In this document: in pieces, positions 15,611-21,962 of the stretch
Position numbering within the stretch: the first letter of the stretch is position 1
How the letters are laid out: the number at the start of each line of letters is the position of its first letter
NCBI GenBank assembly: GCA_028700095.1
Contig: JAQVTJ010000019.1
Span: 1-21,962, forward strand
DNA length: 21,962 bases
Source of the DNA: Methanobacterium sp.
GTDB taxonomy: Archaea > Methanobacteriota > Methanobacteria > Methanobacteriales > Methanobacteriaceae
Direction: 5' to 3'
Made by a program: the position numbers and the translations under genes
The notes under the pieces: generated by a model
The model's input: only the letters and a program-made list of their open reading frames with translations
Told to the model about the DNA's origin: nothing
Database searches by the model: none

Positions 15611-15651
15611 ACATCCATATATACTAATATGTTAATTTGTTTATATATAAA
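15611..15651 (-). promoter_or_regulatory. arsM promoter: TATA box plus 12-base element shared with arsR
   Basis: On the minus strand the TATA element TTTATATATAAA lies at 15651-15640, which predicts a transcription start near 15619. The sequence ATATATGGATGT at 15622-15611 covers that start and is identical to the 12 bases at 13249-13260 in the arsR promoter. This suggests a common repressor site, probably for ArsR. It is based on sequence sharing and position only. Confidence 0.45.
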
Positions 15652-15662
15652 AGTTTACACTT

Positions 15663-16242
15663 TGGAGGTATTGTCAAAAAAACTGTGGGTTTAGTTGGAA
15701 AAAAAGTTTTATCCTGATTTTGAAAGAATATTTTCTAATTTGTTTCGAAGTATTATTAAATAATTTTACTCTCAAACTACATAATTACTATTTTTCTTTT
15801 CGTAATTTGTTTATCTTCTTCTTTAGTAAGGTTTATTACAGGCAATATTAAAAATAATGTGTTCTTCTTTAGCTCTGTTTTTAATCATAAAATTTACACT
15901 TATGAGAAGTTTATCACATTTTAACATGAAAAATATATTTTTTAAACCATTTATGTAACGTTTTAGATATATTATACCCTTTTTTAAATGGTTTTAATTG
16001 GTTTTCAACATATTTTTAAGCCTTCACAAGAAAAGATAATTATATATTATTGATCAAATCAGCTATCCCACTGTAGATAGTATTTTTTTTTGGGAGTAAT
16101 GGCATGAAAAATACCATGGGTTTTCCTATTATATAAAATTTGTAGATTTATATTTTAAAAAATAATATGTTTAAACTGGAATAGAAAATAATTATTTTCC
16201 CAAATACAAATTTCATAATCCCAAAATGTTTGACAATGTCCA
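15663..16242 (-). mobile_element. Possible decayed insertion sequence
   Basis: The ends carry related inverted sequences: TGGAGGTATTGTCAAA at 15663-15678, and TGGACATTGTCAAA on the minus strand at 16242-16229, sharing TGGA and ATTGTCAAA. Between them no frame is open for long, but the minus strand holds coding-like fragments interrupted by stops and frameshifts, for example THGIFHAITPKKKYYLQWDS (about 16120-16061), KPFKKGYNISKTLHKWFKKY and LTKEEDKQITKRKIVIM. This looks like an eroded gene, and a transposase is the most natural guess given the ends. I do not recognise a DDE motif or an IS family, and no clear target duplication is visible. Confidence 0.3.
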
Positions 16243-16533
16243 GATATTATATTATCAATAATATATTATACATTGTTTAGTTATTTACGAAATTTATGCA
16301 TTAGTTATTTTATAACCCTCATTAAAATCTTTACAATACCATGTCTATTTGATAAAATCCCATTTAGAGGAATAACCAGTTTTCCATTTGTTATTAAATA
16401 ATATAAAAACCTGTAATTAATGATTTATTAGGAATTTTGAAGGTATTTCACCAGTTAAACTTGGATATTGCTGCTAGAGTAAAATTTAGAGGTATGATCT
16501 AGAAAAATATCCAAATACGATGCTTCTTTTATA
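16243..16533. other. Non-coding stretch, no supported gene
   Basis: About 290 bases follow the putative IS relic with no open frame of useful length. The minus strand has a few short coding-like fragments between stops, such as FLYYLITNGKLVIPLNG, which could be remains of another gene, but no start signal or family is recognisable. Confidence 0.35.
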
Positions 16534-16582
16534 ATAAAAAAAAATAATAATAGTAAAATGTAAAAAGAAAATAAAAAAGATT
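16534..16582 (-). terminator. T-rich 3' region of the secreted-protein gene
   Basis: On the minus strand, directly after the TAA at 16597-16595, several T runs follow within 60 bases, including TTTTTTATTTTCTTTTT and later T9. Archaeal RNA polymerase terminates on such oligo-T tracts. There is no hairpin. Confidence 0.4.
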
Positions 16583-16594
16583 AAAATACCCTTT

Positions 16595-17396
16595 TTATAT
16601 GGTATTCCCTATGCTATAGACGTTTTTTACATATGTACCGTATTTAGTATGGAAGTCTATCTTTAATGTATAATAGCATAAATTTTCAGAGCTTTTACTA
16701 AAATATATGGGTCCATTGTTGCTGAGATGGTAATTTTCTTCGATTACTCCCTTTTTAATCCGGTTATAACTTAATAGCTTGAGATGGAGACTTTTATTAG
16801 GGAGAATTTCATACTTTTGGGTTTTGGGATTGTATGCAACTGCAAGAGCATATATCCTAAAAAGATTACTGTCATCTAATTCTACTCCGCATAAAGGATT
16901 ATTAATATCAACCTTTCCAGACGGGTCATAAGGATATATTCCTGCCCTTAAATCACGAACATGTATTATAACTTCTTTATCTGAACGTGGCCAATCACCA
17001 TCACCGCTACCCCAATAAATTATGCATAATTTATAATCCCCATACTCCAAATTTTCGGATCCTACATCCATATCGTGCCCTGACGTCACATAATCATTAA
17101 AAATTTGTTTTCCACGTGTACCATCAGCATTTAATTTATACATATAATAATGAACATTTCTAGATACACTAAGATCATTTATAAGGAGCCAGGACCTTAA
17201 AGTTGCACCTGTACCTTTTTTAATGTACCAATCTTTATCTTTATTTATAGCAACAAAATTACCTCCTGAATCATCCTGACCTATATGTGTATCTATTTTT
17301 GTTTTTGCTGTTGCGTTTGCTGTTGTTGTGCCAGCTATTAAAATTCCCATAATAGCCATTATAACTATTAATAGGAATTATCTTTTTATATTCCAT
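16595..17396 (-). pseudogene. Secreted protein gene with frameshift inside the signal peptide
   Basis: The long frame from ATG 17359 to TAA 16595 encodes 254 residues: the end of a signal peptide (MGILIAGTTTANA), then an extracellular, strand-rich protein with NYVTSG-type turns, segments such as GDYKLCIIYWGSGDGDWP and DLRAGIYPYDPSGKVDINNP, and no membrane anchor. The proper start signal is further upstream: AAGGTG at 17410-17405 and ATG 17396, reading MEYKKIIP in another frame. Removing one base from the CC pair at 17374-17375 joins the two as MEYKKIILLIVIMAIMGIL, a complete signal peptide of a 266-residue protein. Without that base the only in-frame start is ATG 17359, which has no ribosome site and leaves a short signal sequence. 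I do not recognise the mature domain. The lesion may be real decay or a sequencing error. Confidence 0.65.
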
Positions 17397-17410
17397 TTTT
17401 TTTACACCTT

Positions 17411-17950
17411 TTTTTTAGATTTTATGTTAAAACATTCTATTTAGGCTATTAAATATTTATGTTCTTCGGATTTTTCTTTTTTTTGAAGCTTTATAATTAC
17501 TTGTTTTTTTTGTTTGTAGTTTTTAATATTTTATGTTTTTGATAATACATTTTATATGTTATTTTATGAGTGTACTAGGCATTATAAATTGTTAAATTTA
17601 AATATTAGTGCTCATATATGTTTATTTAATGAATAAAATGAAATAATGTCTAAATTACTGTAAAAGACCTTAATTATATCTTATGAGATAAAATATTTGA
17701 TTTTATAAAGTATTATTATATTGTATGATTTGATAGTTAATTAGTTGTTTAAAGTGTACAAATATCTTTAAATAACATGAGGTTATATTAATATTATATT
17801 GGAATTGTATAATAAAAACATTGGATACAATATAAATTTCAAATGATCCAATAGAATAAAAAAAAAAAATATTTTAATAAAAGTTTATGTTTATATGATT
17901 ATTTTCTAAAACAAAATTTTATCTACTCACAGGATATTGTTTTTATTTTT
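17411..17950. other. Divergent intergenic region between the secreted-protein gene and uvrB
   Basis: About 540 bases hold no open frame I can support. A TATA-like AATATTTAATA on the minus strand near 17455-17445 could serve the secreted-protein gene, and TTTATATG near 17890 could serve uvrB. A 7-base perfect inverted repeat ATTGGAT (17820-17826) / ATCCAAT (17846-17852) lies about 120 bases before uvrB. Long A and T runs are frequent. No RNA gene is recognisable. Confidence 0.4.
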
Positions 17951-17967
17951 ATGAGAGGTTATATAAA

Positions 17968-19914
17968 ATGTCACAATTTAAACTAACATCAGCTTACAAA
18001 CCTTTAGGAGACCAGCCTAAAGCTATTAAATCTATTTCAGATGGGATTAAAAATGGTTTGAAACATCAAACATTGTTAGGTGTAACTGGTTCAGGTAAAA
18101 CATTTACAATGGCAAATGTTATTAAACAGGTTCAAAAACCAACCCTTGTTATTTCACATAATAAAACATTAGCTGCACAGTTATATGAAGAATTTAAGGA
18201 ATTCTTTCCTGATAATGCAGTTGAATATTTTGTTAGTTATTATGATTATTATCAACCAGAGGCTTATATTGCACAATCAGACACCTATATAGATAAAGAA
18301 GCTTCAATAAATGATGAAATTGATATGATGAGACATTCAACAACACAATCATTACTTTCAAGAGATGATGTTATTGTTGTAAGCAGTGTATCATGTATAT
18401 ATGGTATAGGATCTCCTGAAGATTATGGTGGACTTGTATTATCAGTTAAAGTTGGAGATACAGATGGAAGGGAAAAAATTATAAAAACCCTTGTTTTAAT
18501 GCAATATGAAAGAAATGATATAGATTTTACCAGAGGCAAATTTAGAGTAAGGGGAGATGTAATTGAAATACATCCAGCACATGGTAATACAGCTATACGT
18601 ATAGAGTTATTTGGAGATGAAGTTGACAGAATAACCACCATAGATCCAATATTAGGTAGTGTTAGAAGAGAAATGGATCATATTGTTGTATTTCCAGCTA
18701 AACATTTTGTAACAAGTAAGGATAAGATACAAAGAGCTGTTAGAGATATTGAAGAAGAACTTGAAGATAGATTATTAGTATTACATTCACAAAATAAATT
18801 AGTTGAAGCACAGAGATTAGAACAGAGAACTAAATTTGATCTTGAAATGTTACAGGAAATGGGATATTGTACAGGTATTGAAAATTATTCAATGCATTTA
18901 TCAGGCAGAAAATGGGGAGAAACACCACATACATTAATTAAATATTTTCCAGATGATTTTTTAACAATTATAGATGAATCACATGTAACTGTACCTCAAA
19001 TAGGTGGAATGTATGCAGGAGACCGTGCACGTAAAGATAATCTTGTTGAATATGGATTTAGATTACCATCTGCACGTGAAAACAGACCTTTAAATTTCAG
19101 TGAATTTGAAATGTTACAAAACCAAGTATTATATGTATCAGCAACACCAGCTAAATATGAACTTGGTATGAGCCAGAATATGGTAGAACAAATTATAAGA
19201 CCCACAGGATTGGTTGATCCTGAAATAATAATTAAACCTGTTGTTGGACAAGTAGAACATTTACTTGGGGAAATACAGCGAAAAATTAAAGATAAACAAA
19301 GAATTTTAGTTACAACACTTACTAAAAAGATGGCTGAAGATTTAACTGATTATTATGCAAAGATGGGTGTAAAAGTTAGATATCTTCATTCAGATATTAC
19401 AACACTTGAAAGAATAGATATTATAGATGAACTTAGAAGAGGTTCATTTGATTGTTTAGTAGGTGTTAATCTTTTAAGAGAAGGTCTTGATCTTCCAGAA
19501 GTATCATTGGTAGGTATATTAGATGCTGATAAAGAAGGATTTCTAAGATCACAAACATCACTTATACAGACCATAGGAAGAGCCTCACGTAATATAGAAG
19601 GTCAAGTATTAATTTATGCAGATAAAATCACAGATTCAATAAAAAAAGCTGTTGATATAACCAATAAAAGAAGAAAGATTCAAATTGCATATAATGAAAA
19701 ACATAACATAACACCTAAATCTGTTGTAAGAACTGTTAAAGACAAAATTAAAAAGGATGTTAAATATAAAGATAATGTTAAAAATATTCCAAAAGATGAA
19801 TTAATTCTAATAATACAAGATTTAGAGGATGAAATGAAAAGAGCATCTCTTAAACTTGATTTTGAAACAGCTGCCAAGATAAGGGATCAGATACAATTTT
19901 TAGAAGGAGTTTAA
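17968..19914 (+). CDS. uvrB: Excinuclease ABC subunit B
   Basis: UvrB is the damage-verifying helicase-like ATPase of nucleotide excision repair. It receives DNA from UvrA and recruits UvrC. The 648-residue sequence is complete. Walker A GVTGSGKT is at 38-45. The beta-hairpin region has YYDYYQPEAYIAQSDTYIDK and the following DEIDMMRHS. Walker B DESH starts at residue 336, and helicase motif VI QTIGRASRN starts at 534. A C-terminal UVR motif (LDFETAAKIRDQI) binds UvrC. GAGAGGT at 17953-17959 is the ribosome site for ATG 17968. uvrA follows after four bases, so the two form an operon. Bacterial-type uvr genes are known in mesophilic methanogens and are regarded as acquired from bacteria. Confidence 0.98.
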   Translation: MSQFKLTSAYKPLGDQPKAIKSISDGIKNGLKHQTLLGVTGSGKTFTMANVIKQVQKPTLVISHNKTLAAQLYEEFKEFFPDNAVEYFVSYYDYYQPEAYIAQSDTYIDKEASINDEIDMMRHSTTQSLLSRDDVIVVSSVSCIYGIGSPEDYGGLVLSVKVGDTDGREKIIKTLVLMQYERNDIDFTRGKFRVRGDVIEIHPAHGNTAIRIELFGDEVDRITTIDPILGSVRREMDHIVVFPAKHFVTSKDKIQRAVRDIEEELEDRLLVLHSQNKLVEAQRLEQRTKFDLEMLQEMGYCTGIENYSMHLSGRKWGETPHTLIKYFPDDFLTIIDESHVTVPQIGGMYAGDRARKDNLVEYGFRLPSARENRPLNFSEFEMLQNQVLYVSATPAKYELGMSQNMVEQIIRPTGLVDPEIIIKPVVGQVEHLLGEIQRKIKDKQRILVTTLTKKMAEDLTDYYAKMGVKVRYLHSDITTLERIDIIDELRRGSFDCLVGVNLLREGLDLPEVSLVGILDADKEGFLRSQTSLIQTIGRASRNIEGQVLIYADKITDSIKKAVDITNKRRKIQIAYNEKHNITPKSVVRTVKDKIKKDVKYKDNVKNIPKDELILIIQDLEDEMKRASLKLDFETAAKIRDQIQFLEGV

Positions 19915-19918
19915 ATTT

Positions 19919-21962
19919 ATGAATAATATAGCTACTAAAAAGGGAAGTATAAATATTAAAGGTGCACGTGAACATAACCTTAAAAATATAGAACTCACCC
20001 TTCCAAGAGATAAATTCCTTGTTATAACAGGACTTAGTGGTTCAGGTAAATCATCATTAGCATTTGATACTATCTATGCTGAAGGACAGCGTAGATATGT
20101 TGAATCTTTATCAGCTTATGCAAGACAATTTTTAGGTCAGATGAAAAAACCAGAAGTTGATTATATTGAAGGACTTTCACCAGCAATATCAATTGATCAA
20201 AAAACCACACGTATGAATCCTAGATCCACTGTAGGTACTGTAACAGAGATATATGATTATTTCAGACTTTTATATGCAAGGGTTGGTATTCCTCATTGTT
20301 ATAAATGTGGAAAAGAAATTTCACAACAAACAGCAGGACAAATTGTGGATTCAATACTTACAAAAGAGGAAGATACTAAAATACAAATTCTTTCACCTAT
20401 TGTTAAGGATCGGAAAGGAGAACATATTAAAGTATTTGAAGATCTTCAAAAAAAGGGTTTTGTACGTGTAAGAGTTGATGGGAATATATCTAATCTTGAT
20501 GCTGATTTTGATTTGGATAAAAATCGTAAACATTCTGTTGAAGTTGTGGTGGATAGACTTATTATTAGATCTGATGAGGATTTTAAAAGAAGATTAGCTG
20601 ATTCTGTTGAAACAGCATTAGAATTAGGTGAAGGTATTGTAATAGTATCCTATTTAGAAGATAATGGTAAATCCCATGATAAAGTGTTTAGTGAACATTT
20701 TGCATGTACAGAATGTGGAATAAACTTTGAAGAAATAAGTCCTAGGATGTTTTCATTTAATAATCCACATGGTGCATGTCCAGAATGTAATGGTCTTGGA
20801 AGTAAATTAGAAATTGACACAGACTTTGTTGTGCCTGATAAACATCTTTCACTTAATAATGGAGCTATACTTCCATGGAGTAAATCCAGTAATAAGGATA
20901 ATTATTATTATCAAATGTTACAAGCAGTTTCAAAACATTATGACTTTAGTATGGACACACCCTTTGAAGATTTACCAGAAAAATATCAGAGATATATATT
21001 ATATGGAACACCAGATAAGATACAATTCATATTCCAAAGAAGAAACAGACAACATAAGGTTAACCGAAGTTTTGAAGGTGTTGTAAAAAGAATGGAACGT
21101 TTGTTTATGGAAACCCAATCTAATTATATGAGAAGTTATGTTGGAAAGTTTATGAGTGATAGAAAATGTCCTTTATGTAAAGGTACTAGACTTCGTCCAG
21201 AAGCCAGATCTGTTACTGTTGGGGGTAAATCCATATCAGAAGTGGTTGAAATGCCAATAAAAATTTCTAAAAACTTTTTTGATAACTTGGAATTAACAGA
21301 AATGGAACTTTTCATTGCAAATGAAATATTAAAGGAAATAAAGGAACGTCTTAAATTTTTAGCAGATGTGGGTCTTGATTATATAACACTTGACAGATCT
21401 TCTGGTACATTATCTGGTGGAGAAGCACAGCGAATACGTCTTGCAACACAGATAGGATCAGGTCTTGTTGGTGTGCTTTATATATTAGATGAGCCTAGTA
21501 TTGGTTTACATCAAAGAGATAATGCAAGACTTATAAAAACATTAAAAAGACTTAGAGATATTGGAAATACACTTATAGTTGTTGAACATGATGAAGAAAC
21601 CATTCTGAGTGCTGATTATGTTGTTGATATAGGTCCAGGTGCAGGTGAACATGGTGGAAAAGTAACTGCACAAGGAACACCTCAAGAAATAATGGAAAAT
21701 ATGGATTCAATAACAGGAAGATATCTTTCAAGGGTTGAAACCATACCCATACCTAAACAAAGAAATCAATCCAATGGTAATTATTTAACTGTTAAATGTG
21801 CTAAACAAAATAATCTTAAAAATATTGATGTGAAATTTCCATTAGGTGTATTTACATGTATAACAGGTGTTTCAGGGTCCGGCAAAAGCACATTAATAAA
21901 TGATGTGCTTTATAAAGGTGTTAACGGAAGGTTAAATAAGAAAAATATGCTTGCTGGTAAAC
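19919..21962 (+). CDS. uvrA: Excinuclease ABC subunit A (3' end beyond the window)
   Basis: UvrA is the damage-sensing ABC-type ATPase of excision repair. The frame is open from ATG 19919 to the last base, about 681 codons of the roughly 940 expected. Visible parts are the first Walker A GLSGSGKS (38-45), YVESLSAYARQFLGQM, the zinc-binding Cys pairs HCYKCGK, FACTECG and GACPECN, a further Cys pair in KCPLCKGTRLRP, the ABC signature TLSGGEAQRIRLA with ILDEPSIGLHQRDN (Walker B and following), and the second Walker A GVSGSGKS at about 650-657. AAGGAG overlapping the end of uvrB is the ribosome site, which couples the genes. No in-frame stop is present. The second ABC signature lies outside the window. 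Confidence 0.97.
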   Translation, partial: MNNIATKKGSINIKGAREHNLKNIELTLPRDKFLVITGLSGSGKSSLAFDTIYAEGQRRYVESLSAYARQFLGQMKKPEVDYIEGLSPAISIDQKTTRMNPRSTVGTVTEIYDYFRLLYARVGIPHCYKCGKEISQQTAGQIVDSILTKEEDTKIQILSPIVKDRKGEHIKVFEDLQKKGFVRVRVDGNISNLDADFDLDKNRKHSVEVVVDRLIIRSDEDFKRRLADSVETALELGEGIVIVSYLEDNGKSHDKVFSEHFACTECGINFEEISPRMFSFNNPHGACPECNGLGSKLEIDTDFVVPDKHLSLNNGAILPWSKSSNKDNYYYQMLQAVSKHYDFSMDTPFEDLPEKYQRYILYGTPDKIQFIFQRRNRQHKVNRSFEGVVKRMERLFMETQSNYMRSYVGKFMSDRKCPLCKGTRLRPEARSVTVGGKSISEVVEMPIKISKNFFDNLELTEMELFIANEILKEIKERLKFLADVGLDYITLDRSSGTLSGGEAQRIRLATQIGSGLVGVLYILDEPSIGLHQRDNARLIKTLKRLRDIGNTLIVVEHDEETILSADYVVDIGPGAGEHGGKVTAQGTPQEIMENMDSITGRYLSRVETIPIPKQRNQSNGNYLTVKCAKQNNLKNIDVKFPLGVFTCITGVSGSGKSTLINDVLYKGVNGRLNKKNMLAGK

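Noticed and set aside
20253..21086. Short plus-strand open frames inside uvrA
   Set aside because: They are out-of-frame shadows of the continuous uvrA frame, which is open to the window end.
1..21962. CRISPR arrays, tRNA, rRNA and large direct repeats
   Set aside because: I looked for spaced repeats, tRNA-like cloverleaf motifs and GC-rich RNA islands and saw none.

Overview
The window is very AT-rich archaeal DNA. Its genes are archaeal housekeeping genes: archaeal-type pantothenate activation, diphthamide synthesis, a class III prepilin with an A24 prepilin peptidase, and UPF0200/UPF0201 proteins. Together with a bacterial-type uvrABC set, this points to the Methanobacteriaceae, and the extreme A+T content fits a Methanosphaera-like, host-associated methanogen. 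The genus is an inference from gene content and composition.

Layout. Positions 1-561 hold the 3' end of pyrG. Positions 704-3360 hold a prepilin peptidase, a class III signal-peptide pilin-like protein and a membrane-protein gene broken by a 2-base frameshift. Positions 3470-5167 form an overlapping three-gene operon: 4-phosphopantoate--beta-alanine ligase, UPF0200 kinase-like protein and UPF0201 protein. Dph6 and an unknown membrane protein follow on the minus strand (5232-6826). A divergent intergenic stretch then leads to a small membrane-protein gene with an in-frame TGA and an M42 aminopeptidase (7374-8707). uvrC lies on the minus strand (8830-10587).

Positions 10861-17396 are an accessory block, entirely on the minus strand. 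In transcription order it holds a secreted-protein gene whose signal peptide is out of frame, a non-coding stretch with a probable IS relic, an arsenic operon (arsM, a DGC-type zinc-binding protein and a QueG-like Fe-S protein with three N-terminal CGC motifs), arsR-acr3, and an ICMT-like methyltransferase gene split by an in-frame TGA. uvrB and the start of uvrA follow on the plus strand to the window edge, so the block sits between uvrC and uvrBA.

How the genes work together. ArsR and Acr3 make a standard arsenite sensing and export module. ArsM adds methylation, and two cysteine-rich partners of unknown role are co-transcribed with it. The arsR and arsM promoters share a 12-base element and TATA-overlapping dyads, which suggests one ArsR regulon. 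uvrABC provides nucleotide excision repair.

The main oddities are four otherwise complete membrane or secreted protein genes that each carry one lesion (two in-frame TGA codons, one 2-base shift, one 1-base shift), and the cysteine-rich arsenic operon, which is the best candidate here for an incompletely described system.
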